NCBI GenBank assembly: GCA_015061055.1
Contig: SUXH01000008.1
Span: forward strand, 1 to 64,000
Reading direction: 5' to 3'
Length of the DNA: 64,000 nt
From: Bacteroidales bacterium
Lineage (GTDB): Bacteria; Bacteroidota; Bacteroidia; Bacteroidales; Muribaculaceae
The notes below the pieces were generated by a model. The model did no database searches. It saw nothing but the letters and a program-made list of their open reading frames with translations, and was not told the DNA's origin. Shown here in pieces: positions 38,282 through 49,800 of this stretch (the first letter of the stretch is position 1; each line of letters starts with the position of its first letter). Both the position numbers and the translations under genes were made by a program.

Positions 38282-40639
38282 TTAAAAATCTTGAAATTCT
38301 GATTTACCTACAACATAAGGACCACCATCACGCTCATATGGATAATAAAAATTTATGTACTTAGAACGTGAGAAAAATTTCTTATCACCATCGTAGCTAC
38401 AATAAGGCTGAGCTGTTATAGATAAAGCATCTATACCCGAATCTGGCTCCTTAGGCTTATATTCCGAAATAAAAGTTGTGATAATCGTGTATTTACCGGC
38501 AGGACAAAGTCCATCAAACTTTATTGGAAATTCTCGATTGAGAATTGCCTTTCCATCGGGATTTTCCAATCGGAACTTTATACCCCATTCTTTGATACGT
38601 GTAGAATTCTTAAGTTCTACTACTGTAGTAAAACCATAACTCGCGAAATCGGTCCTCTTTTTCCCTTTAAAATACGCCTCACCATATTCTTCAAGATAGT
38701 ATTCCCAATCTTCTTCGGAGAGTTCTCGTCCATACCATTGATAACACTTAGGCTGTGTAATTGTGGGAACACCTGGTGTAACTATCATTGTATTATTGCG
38801 ATATTCAGTAACAAATTTGGAATCGGTGTCATAAATACAAGGAACAACTTCATAAATTCCAACCATTTCATCAAGACCTGCTTTATTAAGGTTAGTGCTA
38901 AAATCATAGGTTTTATTGGCCTTCAACACTTCATCTATTATCACTTGCTTATATTTACCACTACCACTCTTTATTTCACCTTCATATATACGCAATGCAG
39001 GTCGTTGATTGGCTGTATTAAAATGTGGAAATAAAAAGAAAGTTTCAAGTTTACTAAATGTCAATGAGGTATTTATAGTTAATTCATTTCGGGTATCCAT
39101 AATCAATCCGCCTGTTACAGGATCTATGATGGGATTTCCTTTTTCATCTTCCAATATGTACTCTTTTTCCACAACCTCCAACTTGGACTTTGTTTTTTTA
39201 TCGTTTACTTCTGCTTTCAGATTGAGCATCGCTGTTTTTTCAACCGTATTAAAATTGAAATCCCCCAAACTGCCTGTCCAAGGACCCACTTTTACTAAAC
39301 CTTCACCAAATCCGCTGAATGAAGCATAAAAACCGGCATTAAAGTTTTGACGATCCACTACCATTAAGTCGGTTAACGACTCTGTTTCCAATGAGGCTCT
39401 GAAACCGACTTTGCCTTCTATACCTAACACTCCACCAACACCTCCGGCTTGACTCCCAACTAAAATTCCGGCTCCTACTCTACCACGGAGCCATAAATCG
39501 GCACTACCACCGAAATTAATCTTGGAAAACTTGAAATAAGGTTCTTTCTGAGGATTACTTATATCACGATCTATCTCCCTTTTATTTCCTCTGTCATAGA
39601 TATATCCCACTCTATGTGTTTCTGAACGATAATTAGCCTCTAAGTTTCCATACCCCATAATGGTGTATCCTAACGAGACATCAAAACGGAACATCACGCC
39701 AAAAGGGAAAGAAGGGAGACTTACCACGGGATTAATCGTTTTCACATAATGCCTTTTACTCATTCCCTGTCTTATTTCGTGTAAGGCATCCTTAATCCCT
39801 CTAATATCATCTACTGACTTAGGAAAGCTCGCCAATCCCCGAGTAGCATTCTCAGGATTATTACCATATCCGACTAGTAAATTGACATTACGCTCGGTAT
39901 AAGTATCATTCCATTCTTCTTTATAGTCATTGACAAGATCCTCGTATTGATGCACAGTAACAACTTCTATCGACTGGTAGGAAAGACTTAAGTATATTTG
40001 TCTTCCGCTTTTAAGGTCGAACGCTTTATTGAACTGAAAATCTGTAGTATCGGTTTCAGTGTCCTTGGGCTTATCACGTGCAACCTGCGTGTCATACAAT
40101 GACATATCAACAAATTTCGTATCGTCCAACCAAAAACCTTTGCGTTTAATCGTGGCTCGTGATTCTCCAATACTATCGTCTTCGAAATCACTTTGTCCCG
40201 GCATAATATATTCAAAATCAAGTCTCATCTCCAATGATTTAAATATATCATTCTTGTCGGCAACTTCATGCTCCACACGAATCATTCCACCCTCGCGAAT
40301 AATGGAGCGAACCTTGGCACAAATACCAAGAGGAAAAGTTTCCGAACAATTGGCTGCGATAAAATTTCCTTCCTGCGGCACCCATTTATCGGGAATATTA
40401 TCCATAAACCATATTACAGAATCGTTTGTCATAGCTACATACTCTTGTGGCTCACCATTAAGTGAAATCACATTATCATGATACTGATATGTTACCTCAC
40501 CATACGAACTTACTTCAGTATATGGTTCATCTTTCCCTTTTTGATCTTCAGGAACGATATATTCGTCCATATTCAATGTGCAAGACGTCATCAACACCAA
40601 TGATATGATGAAAAGCGTATGTCTGATTATATTTTTCAT
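38282..40639 (-). CDS. Large surface-cluster lipoprotein of unknown function
   Basis: This 785-residue protein has a lipoprotein signal with lipobox VLMTSC (Cys20). After about 200 residues of mixed structure, a glycine-rich beta segment at about 335-465 (LWLRGRVGAGILVGSQ, then GGVGGVLGIEGKVGFRASLE) resembles segments of the 2,434-residue protein encoded upstream. The C-terminal 200 residues are beta-rich, with cysteines in KCYQWYGRELS and QPYCSYDGD. I do not recognise the family. It lies in the middle of the operon, 47 bases after the smaller lipoprotein. It is probably anchored at the outer membrane, on either face. Confidence 0.72.
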   Translation of the reverse strand: MKNIIRHTLFIISLVLMTSCTLNMDEYIVPEDQKGKDEPYTEVSSYGEVTYQYHDNVISLNGEPQEYVAMTNDSVIWFMDNIPDKWVPQEGNFIAANCSETFPLGICAKVRSIIREGGMIRVEHEVADKNDIFKSLEMRLDFEYIMPGQSDFEDDSIGESRATIKRKGFWLDDTKFVDMSLYDTQVARDKPKDTETDTTDFQFNKAFDLKSGRQIYLSLSYQSIEVVTVHQYEDLVNDYKEEWNDTYTERNVNLLVGYGNNPENATRGLASFPKSVDDIRGIKDALHEIRQGMSKRHYVKTINPVVSLPSFPFGVMFRFDVSLGYTIMGYGNLEANYRSETHRVGYIYDRGNKREIDRDISNPQKEPYFKFSKINFGGSADLWLRGRVGAGILVGSQAGGVGGVLGIEGKVGFRASLETESLTDLMVVDRQNFNAGFYASFSGFGEGLVKVGPWTGSLGDFNFNTVEKTAMLNLKAEVNDKKTKSKLEVVEKEYILEDEKGNPIIDPVTGGLIMDTRNELTINTSLTFSKLETFFLFPHFNTANQRPALRIYEGEIKSGSGKYKQVIIDEVLKANKTYDFSTNLNKAGLDEMVGIYEVVPCIYDTDSKFVTEYRNNTMIVTPGVPTITQPKCYQWYGRELSEEDWEYYLEEYGEAYFKGKKRTDFASYGFTTVVELKNSTRIKEWGIKFRLENPDGKAILNREFPIKFDGLCPAGKYTIITTFISEYKPKEPDSGIDALSITAQPYCSYDGDKKFFSRSKYINFYYPYERDGGPYVVGKSEFQDF

Positions 40640-40686
40640 ATCTTGTACAATTTTTGATTCCTATTTCTGTAACATTTAACTATTCT

Positions 40687-41385
40687 TTAACGACTCCTTA
40701 ACTCCAATGGTATAGATGGGCTACCGTGAGTTTCCCCATCAAAAGAAATACTCAAGGATAAATTCGTCTTCATCATTTTCTCCTTGTCGTAGCACACAAA
40801 ACGCACTAACTCGGGACGAGTAGGCTCGCCGTCTCCCAATTCATAGTGCCCATATATGCGAATTTGTAGTATTTTCTTATCATTCAATTCGATAAGCTCT
40901 CCTATTCCACGTAGCTCTCCTCCGACATAAGCCCCGATTTTCTGTGTTTCAAGATTCAGCGGCTCACCATCTATAGAGGCTGTAACATAGGCTACCATAT
41001 CATTCGAATATTTATATATATCAACCTTCCAAGGAGCCATCACATATACCTGACAGAATGCCATCTTTTCATTTGCCACAGATATTGCATTAATGACCGT
41101 TTCACCCTCACTTACAGCCACAATAGTGTCGTTATTGACATAAGCAACATTGTCATCAGCCGATAGAAATAGTACTTCGCGATTGATTACTGAATCTGGA
41201 GTAAACAGAGGCTGTAGAACAAAAGAATCTCCTTCTTCCACATAGACTGTGTCATGATCCAAACGCATATCAAAATCTATCTGCACATTCTCATCAAATT
41301 CCATATCAATGAGTCCGCATGACGTTATGAGTGGTGCCAATGTCACTACACATAAAAATGCTGTTATATGTCTAAGTATCTTCAT
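40687..41385 (-). CDS. Lipoprotein with Ig-like domain and GAYVGGELRG module
   Basis: This 232-residue lipoprotein has lipobox LITSC (Cys23). Residues about 45-115 look like a bacterial Ig-like (BIG2-type) domain: VYVEEGDSFVLQPLFTPDS, then VAYVNNDTIVAVSEGETVI. Residues about 118-232 form a second module with GAYVGGELRG at 151-160. The same module occurs twice in the 955-residue type IX-like protein at the head of the operon. It is 51 bases downstream of the fibronectin-like gene. Its function is unknown; a structural or docking role is the simplest reading. Confidence 0.75.
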   Translation of the reverse strand: MKILRHITAFLCVVTLAPLITSCGLIDMEFDENVQIDFDMRLDHDTVYVEEGDSFVLQPLFTPDSVINREVLFLSADDNVAYVNNDTIVAVSEGETVINAISVANEKMAFCQVYVMAPWKVDIYKYSNDMVAYVTASIDGEPLNLETQKIGAYVGGELRGIGELIELNDKKILQIRIYGHYELGDGEPTRPELVRFVCYDKEKMMKTNLSLSISFDGETHGSPSIPLELRSR

Positions 41386-41436
41386 TATGAGTATAATTTT
41401 CTTTTTTACTATTCGCTGTGCTCAACCTCATTGGTC

Positions 41437-43815
41437 TCACTTGCGATTTGTATCATTTTTTTTAGGGGCAGTCACTACGATGATATTGGAGTCGGTTGTT
41501 GATCGTCCATCTTTATACCTTATTCTCACAAAATATTCTGCCGATTCACCGGGCGAAAGTAAATAGTCTTGGAACATCATATCATTAGCACTTACCGACA
41601 TTAGGAATTTATGTCGTTTGTCTTTCGAACCTTTTCGATAAACACAGAAATACCATTCTCCCTTATAAGGTAAATTCTTGTCTGTTTCCCAAGCTATCTT
41701 GGTCTTTTTATTTTTTTCATCGTAGACACCTACCAATTTTATTGGCCATTCAAAAACACGTTCTCCTTCAAAACGAGTTGAATAAATAAGACTCAACCCA
41801 CTTGAAATTCCAGCATAAGAGAACGATTCCATAGCATATTCATAGCGAGAGCGACGCACGTACTCCGGTATATCCACCACTTCTATTATATTACCGGCTT
41901 TACGTAACGAATCTCCATTATAAACTCCTACAATTTTCCACTCCTTGGCACCTGCAAGTTTACGCATCAATATATGGTGTGATATTTGTTGTTCGTTACT
42001 GCACACCCATCGCATATGTATGCCTTTCAATTGGTCAACCCATACCGAATCGATATGAGCCACTGCCGGTTTGAGCATACTCGGGCGTAATACTTCTAAT
42101 GGAGTGGTATATGCACCCTCATTGGAAGCATAGTCTATTGCTCGCACCTTATAATATATGTATTTCTGATTGACATCTACTGCCAATGTATCTATAAAGG
42201 TAGTGTCGCGCAATAATTCATTTCTCGAGATATTGCGTAACATAAATTTATGTGTGGTATCATTGGCATACGCCAGTTCATAATAATCTACGTCAAATGA
42301 TGGTGCACTCCACGAGAGTTTAACAGCACCGGCTTCATTATCTAATATTTCATAACGGAAATTAGCCGGAGCCTCAGGAGCCTTCAAGTCGGTTACACGC
42401 ATAATGTGCGTCATGGAGTAACTTACATTTTGAGCTGAGTCGTATGCAGCCACTGCAACTTGACTTGTGGTAATAGCAGATACATCCACAGTCCACACAG
42501 TATCATTTACAGGTATCAAATTGGGAGTTAATTCTATCCATTTGGCTTTACGATCGTCGCGAGAGCGTTGATAATAAAGAATTTTATAACCGATAAAGTC
42601 AGCTTCAATGGTATCTTTGTAGAAGTAAAAGTCGGCATATACATCTTTAGATGGGTCGTCGGGATTGCGACGGTCTATAACGATTGATTTTAACTTAGGT
42701 GGACGTGGTGCTTCCAAGTCGGGCATTGATGCCACATGGTAGTTTTTAGCTGCCACCAAGTCACCATAAATGTCATATCCCGATATGCGATACTCATAAG
42801 TACCGGGACGCACATTATCATTAATGAAATTATCTAATTTTTCATCATGTATGTCACGCATCATTATGAACGGATTACTGTTTATCTTTGTCCAATCATT
42901 TTCACCCATTGCACGACGATGAATATCAAATGACGAGAATCTATCAGTAGGTTCCCACCAGATGCGTAGTTGATTGATGCCCACCACCGAGTCGCCCATA
43001 ACAGCTTCGTAAGGTTCGGGAACGTATGGATTGTTTTCTATTTCATCAATAAATCCCACCCGGAATTGTAAATTCTGAGTAGAGTCAAATTCTGCCGGAC
43101 GCACGATATAACGATACTTTTCACCCTTTTTAACTTTTTTATCCACGAAACGCATTGCCAAATTTTCAGCCACATCTCTACGCCACTCACTTGCCAATAC
43201 AGCCATACCGAAACGGAACTGCTGGTCACTATATACATCAAGCAAAGCACCCATCTCGCCTGTGCCGTGGCGTGACTGGTCTTGGGTAAAACCACCCTCG
43301 CTATAGAGTGTACCCATACCTACCATAGCCACTGAGTCACTTTCGGGATATAATGCCCGCCATTGCTCTAATGTAGCAGGCTTTAATCGATAAGCAAGAG
43401 TGTCGATGTGGAACTCAAAATCCTTCTTTTTGCCGTCGGGTATAGGCATACGATAGATATTTACACCAACAGCATTGAGATATTGCCAGCTCACATAGTC
43501 GTCGGGGGCCCAACGAAGAACAATACTGTCGCCGTAGGTACGTGCAAGCAGATGAATCACACTTTCTACATTGCGACGCTCTAGATTCGTTTTATTGAAT
43601 TCGGCAGTATCACGCACCTCTCTCGGCAAATATTCACGAGTACTATCGGTGTGCCACACATATATTGTGTCTTCTTCGACAGCAAGGTCCTCAGGGTCGA
43701 TATCCCCTGTGGTAATTGCTTGGTCGCTATCAGAGAATGTCAACCCATGCGATGCAACCGAAGTACCCAAGATACCGGCAATAAACAGGAATATTATATG
43801 TCTGCTATTTTTCAT
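41437..43815 (-). CDS. Secreted fibronectin type III-like protein
   Basis: This 792-residue protein has a signal peptide (core about 6-20). It contains several fibronectin type III-like domains, including INQLRIWWEPTDRFSSFDIH with TYEYRISGYDIYGD, then PEAPANFRYEILDNEAGAVK with YYKVRAIDYASNEG, and IHMRWVCSNEQQISHHIL. There is no lipobox and no type IX-like C-terminus; it ends VVTAPKKNDTNRK. DNA in this gene looks richer in G+C than the bat or umu regions. It follows the 2,434-residue gene by 17 bases, implying tight co-expression, perhaps as a partner protein. Confidence 0.78.
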   Translation of the reverse strand: MKNSRHIIFLFIAGILGTSVASHGLTFSDSDQAITTGDIDPEDLAVEEDTIYVWHTDSTREYLPREVRDTAEFNKTNLERRNVESVIHLLARTYGDSIVLRWAPDDYVSWQYLNAVGVNIYRMPIPDGKKKDFEFHIDTLAYRLKPATLEQWRALYPESDSVAMVGMGTLYSEGGFTQDQSRHGTGEMGALLDVYSDQQFRFGMAVLASEWRRDVAENLAMRFVDKKVKKGEKYRYIVRPAEFDSTQNLQFRVGFIDEIENNPYVPEPYEAVMGDSVVGINQLRIWWEPTDRFSSFDIHRRAMGENDWTKINSNPFIMMRDIHDEKLDNFINDNVRPGTYEYRISGYDIYGDLVAAKNYHVASMPDLEAPRPPKLKSIVIDRRNPDDPSKDVYADFYFYKDTIEADFIGYKILYYQRSRDDRKAKWIELTPNLIPVNDTVWTVDVSAITTSQVAVAAYDSAQNVSYSMTHIMRVTDLKAPEAPANFRYEILDNEAGAVKLSWSAPSFDVDYYELAYANDTTHKFMLRNISRNELLRDTTFIDTLAVDVNQKYIYYKVRAIDYASNEGAYTTPLEVLRPSMLKPAVAHIDSVWVDQLKGIHMRWVCSNEQQISHHILMRKLAGAKEWKIVGVYNGDSLRKAGNIIEVVDIPEYVRRSRYEYAMESFSYAGISSGLSLIYSTRFEGERVFEWPIKLVGVYDEKNKKTKIAWETDKNLPYKGEWYFCVYRKGSKDKRHKFLMSVSANDMMFQDYLLSPGESAEYFVRIRYKDGRSTTDSNIIVVTAPKKNDTNRK

Positions 43816-43832
43816 ATATTTTTATTTATCTT

Positions 43833-46800
43833 CTAATTGTTTCTATATAGATAATTATTCACATTCTTCTTGCTACTGTTAGACAATACATCCGACGGAT
43901 TGTTGATAGTGTAGCTATAACGTGCATTACAAGGTCCCATATTCAAATAAACACGATCACTAACCGTATATTCAGTTTTCTTGAAGTTGTAGGCATTCAC
44001 ACGATAATAGGTAACCTTGATTTGTGTGATATTGCCCCAACGAGGAATGAAATCGAGATAGCCACCACGAGTGCCATAGGTGTACTTACCTTGGCTGTTC
44101 TTTCCGGTGATTACCTGGTTATATTCTATATCGACAAGACGAGTTGGGTAATTTCCGACAAGTCCCAACAATATATCTTCGCTTCGTTCCTCTTGAGGAC
44201 GAGACCAACTTTTGGGCAAATCGTCGTAGCTCGACCACATTGTGGCTTGCTTGCGATCTCCCTTATTATTAAATTGAGAGCCCCAAAGGATCCCTAACTG
44301 ATAATATGGCATCTCGATACGAACATCTGAGTTTAGGTCTGATGTCGAAGTAAAATATACTCCTGTGTTGGTTTCCATCAGATACTCAATTTGGTTTGCA
44401 GCCCAATTGCTATAGTCACCTCCACTTAAAGCCATGAAACATTGCAATTCATATCGTAATTTTGAGTCAAATTTATCCACTGCGCTATATACTGCATAAA
44501 TATCTTGGATAAGATATTTAGCACGAGACTTGTCATCTTTCCCTGACAAATTTAACTTGTATGCTCGTTCGCGGCCACCAATTGCATAGTTATATTTCGA
44601 GTCGGTCATCACAGGTAGCGGATACAAACAATCTTTTTTCCACTGACTACCATCATAGATGGATAGTGCCTTTACCTTATTATAGTCACTCACAGAACCA
44701 TAGCTTGTCTTATAGGCTCCTTCATAAACACCGCCACGATCGTGATAGATGAGCGACTGAGCCGTAGTGGCATTAACAGCCAATCGTTTGTTTGATAGAG
44801 TCCAACCACCCACAAGCCCATAATTACTCATATATGCAATATAGGTGTATGGGTCTTGATAACGCAACGGATTCACTCCATCGGTTGCCATATATTTTCT
44901 GTAGTAAGATAGACCGCGAGCATTAACATTCGGGGCACTGGTCTTCATCGTTACACTATTCAAGCGTATGCCTACAAACGGCTTTTCATAGTTAACTTGG
45001 CTACCGCGATAACCTGTGTGATAATATCCGTCGTATGCAGTTAGTTTCCAATCTGCTATATTGGTTGTTTCGGTAATAATTTCTTTAGTAAGTACTCGTT
45101 CGGGTTTCCCGGTCTTCGGATTGTCTTGATATTTATAAGTGAGATTGGTTTTAGTCACTACATAGTTAAGTTGCAGACGATAGTCAGATTGATTGTATAT
45201 TTTTGAGTCAAACTGTCCGCCTGAAATGGTAAGATTACAAGTACTATCGGTTACTATCCAATAGGCATCTTTTTCTTCCACTGATCTCCAATCTCCGCTC
45301 ATATACTCTTCTAATTTCCAACGTAATTTACCCTTTTTGAAGGCATATTTGGAAATATCAGAGAAGAATGCAATATTTGGAGACCTAACGTCATAAGTAT
45401 AAGCCTCAAAATCTTTCTCAGGTTTCAACTGATTGCAATATGAAGGATAAGCTATCGCAACATACTTCTGTATATCTTCGGGACAATCCTCTATGGTTTC
45501 AGACGGTCCTGTGCAGAAGAAAAAGGTCTTAGTCTGTTGCCAAGCCACATTTTCATATTTTTTCTTCTTTTCGTTCCATTTCAACGGATCAACTTCTTGT
45601 CCGCGTTCAATCTCCTTAGCCCAACCCACTACACGCATACGGTAGTACTTGTTAGGATTAAGTTGAGGCATATCTACTTGATGTTGGAAACGATTATTTC
45701 CCTTGTATGAGAATCCAAAACTACGGTCGGGATATTTCAAATTTTGAGTTGACATAGAATATTCATCTATTAACACAACATTATTCATGTTAAATACAAA
45801 TGTGCGACTCGCTTGGGCTTTAAGTTTTTCCTTGTCACCATTGAAATCGGCTGCTAAGCGGTTGAGCTCGGTTTCGTCAAGCACACGGAAGTGTTCCTTG
45901 ATAGGAGCTTCGGTATTTACAGTAACCGGTATGTAGAACTTCGGATTAATCTGATTATCTCGGTTCCAGCCTTTTGACTGAATGGTGTCACCCACAGAGC
46001 AATCGCCAAATAGTTTAAAATTGTCAAGAGCATTTCCGTAGAAGATATCACAACGGTCACCACATTCAAACTCAAACTTTCGGTTAATCTTGACAAGGCC
46101 AGCCAATAAATTCAATTTCACTCGTGCTTCACCGGTGAAATAGGTAGGATTTGGAAGTCCTAATCTTAGCACTCCTCCTATACCGGCATCAATGATGTCT
46201 ATCTTCTTATCCCAGAATCCGAGGTTAATATATATACCAAACTTAGCATATAAGTAAGCATACAACTGACCTTCGGCATACCAGCCGTTGAAACCCGGAG
46301 TTCGTGGTAAATTCATACATTGAGTGTTGCCAATCTTGCGAAGGCTGACATCAAATCCTGCTAAAGCACCCATATTGCCATAGAACAGACCAAGGTCGAT
46401 ATCAATATATCCCCAAGCCGAAGCACCCATCATAACACCGCCATAGACTTGTGCTTGGAAATCTTTGAGTGCAGCTGTACGAGCATTGTTTGCCTTGCTG
46501 ATGTCGGCACTTTCCACTCCGCTACCTTTGGTTGAACCATCGAGGAAATTGCGAATCGTGGCAGGTATCGGAGGAAGTTCTCCATTATTTGGCAATTCAT
46601 TACCTACACAAAGATAAGCATTGGCACCTACGTTCACACTGACAATCTTGGACTTGAAGTCAACCAATATAAACTTACAACGCAAGTCTTCATCGGGTTG
46701 TCCTAAATAAAGATGCCATTTCACTTTGTCTAATTTCTTCCCTTTCTCTTTCATGGTAATACGTAAGTCAAGCGAAATAGAAGCTTCCCCCACCTTGGGT

Positions 46801-49800
46801 TTTTCGGGCGTTTTGGCGTTAGTATTTTTATCAGCTTTTGATTTAGATTGGTCGTCAAAAGCACCAGCTAAACCTCCGGAGGCATTGCTGACCACTTTTT
46901 CCATCTTAGCATTGAGTGTAGTTTGCATTTCGCTCAGTTCATTAGACAAGGCGGTCATTTTTTCACTGATTCCTCCAATACCATCAGCTTTGGCATCGGC
47001 TGTAATATTCAGTGCAAAATATTTATCAATATCATCTTCTTGATATACGATGGTCGCTTTTGAATTAATCATACCCGATACCGCACTCAATTTACCTGTC
47101 AGCATAAAGGTAGTCAAGCGCTTATTTTTTTTGTCATAAACAATAGTCATTTCAAAATTGCCACCCATTACATCTTTACCTGCCGATGACGCAATACCCA
47201 TTCCGGCTACCACACCTATGATACCATTTTGTGGCTCAACTTCGGTCGCCGACTTGCGGATACAATTGAAATAGAACCCTGCACTAATATCGGTGATAGC
47301 AATAGGTGGAATCTGAATACCCGTAGCACTACCTACCGATGCAAGGAAATAGCCCCAACGATAATCTTCAAGTTTATAATATCCTCCGGTAGCAGTTGCA
47401 GTAAAGAGGTCACCCGGCATAGTGAAATCTATTGAGCCCTTATAACCCTTGCCATACTTGGCATCATCGCTGGCTACCAATTCGCCATTCAATTTCATTC
47501 CGGCAAATGAACTTGTGAATGCAGCCTTGTCAAATTGAGTGCCTTCGTACTTGAATGATATTTTTGAGAAATCAAAATTCTTGGCTACTGCTGTCACTCC
47601 ACTCAATCGTGCTTTTATAGTCAATCCTGCTGTGGCACTGATGTCAACACCTTCAAGCAGTTTGACCGTACCTTCAACCGACGCACTCAGCACCTCGCTC
47701 TTGTAGTCAAAGTCATACTTGTCAATTGAAAATTCAAACGGACCTAATTTCTTTGCCATTGAAGCCAAAGACCATCGCCCTGTGTTGAAATATAATTGAT
47801 TCTTTACGACAAACTCTTTGCCTTCGTAGAGTGTTACCAGAGTTTTTTTAGTATCCTTTTTAGCTTGTAACTCCTTTATATCATCAAACTGTGACTCCCA
47901 CACCGGACAGTTGGCGAGACGCATCTTAGAGAAATGGATGCCGGGTAAGTCAAAATCAAGAGGCAAACTACTCATCTTGCTCTTCATAGCATCGCCACCG
48001 ATGCTAAGGTCGCCGGTCAAAAGCAATTCAACGCGAGTCTTTAACTCTGTCTTCTCGGGAACTGCTTCAACAAGCATATATGTCAAATTCTCGTCAAATT
48101 CGGCAGTACCCAATAGGAAGTCAAGGTTCAACTTATTTACCTGTTGCACTTTGAACACATAAGCATAGTTTCCTGCCGCACTATTCTTCAAGTCGTTGAC
48201 TTTAAATATCTGACAAGCATACCCTAACTGACCATCAAGTAATGGCACATCAAATTTTCCACTGAATCCACATTCATTGAAATCGTTTTGGATAAAGGTT
48301 GCGTGTACTTTGTCGAGTGAGAAAGCCCAACCACCGGCTTTACCGGTCTTGGCTGAAAGAATACTTTCGGCTCCGATTTCAAGTGTAGCACCTGAATCGT
48401 CAAAGAACATATTTTTGGCAGCAATCGATAATCGTTTGTCACCCGAAGTGCCAAATTCCAACGATTTAGGCATTTTCACGCCTATTTCTTTGATGTAAAG
48501 CCCTTGCCAAGTGTTTATTTGACCACTGATGAGTGTTCTTGTCTTGTCATATTTAGCCGGGAATTTTCCCATGTGAGCCGAGTTGCGATAAAGCGAGTGG
48601 TCATACACTATGTTTTGAGCAGTGAATGTCCAACCCGGAAGGTCTTCGGCTTGGAATGGATCAATTGAGATATTATCAACCATCCAGTCTTCCCAATCAC
48701 TGATGCTTGTTTTGATATTAAATACCGGACATTCATCTTGAACTACACCATCAACATCTTTTTTCAGACCGGGTATCTTCATATCAACATCGATACCCAA
48801 CATTTCAAACTTGTCGGCATGCCAAGAAACATAACAACCATCTGCGGGATAAATTACATCCTTGGGAGCTTTAAATTTGCATTCAAAATCTGAATCGGGG
48901 TCGGTCAATGTCAAATCAGACAACAATGCCAATGTACCTGATTCCGGCAAAATGCGATCGGGTGAGATACAAATGCGTGGAGCACCGAACACCAAAATTT
49001 GGTCTTGTAACACATCACAATCCGGTAAGACAAATTCACCAATAAGGTCCATTGTGGCATGTGTTGCAGCAAATTTCATAGTTGTGATCTGAACGTTTAC
49101 CGGACTTTCACTTGTCATTGATTCGGGTAACGCAATAGGCATATAAAGCTCGTCAATATCTTGATTGCCGATTGCATTCCAAACATTTTGTCCTAAAACT
49201 ACATATTCATAATATTTGCTGAGGTCGATTTTTTCGGCTATACTCTTCACTCCGTTGGTAGCAGCAGATTGCAATTCGTTGGCATACGGGATACCGGTAT
49301 CACCAATAAGGTTGTCAATACCCCAATCACTAAATAATCCTTCTACTATATCGTTATTACTCTTTGGATCATTGGAATAAGATTGTGCTGTACCTCCGAA
49401 AACAACCAAATCGGTGTTGATTTTCAAGTCCTCAAACTTGACACACACCATTACTGTTGTACCAAGTGGATTCCACTCAACTTTTCCTTTTCCTTCCCAA
49501 GTATCGGCTTTCTTGCCTGCTTTGATTTCATCAATGGTCAATTGATATTCGCCGATAGCAATCGTCTTGCCTTTTAAATCGTCGGCTTTAGCAGTGGTGG
49601 GAGTTTCGTTCTCAATATCCACCATATTTGAACATTGGAAGTATTTCTTTGTAAGTGACTCTACAAGCGCAAAGTCAACCACATTGAGAGAGTCCATGTG
49701 GAATGTTACCGAATCATGGTTTGTACAAATAGGCTTGACACGAAGAACCAAATAATCCTTTTCTTGAACTTTATCCTTTACCAAGTCCCAATGAATGGTA

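Noticed and set aside
40059-40481. 140-codon plus-strand frame opposite the 785-residue lipoprotein gene
   Set aside because: It lies wholly antisense to a well-supported gene and shows no signal peptide, domain or upstream promoter.
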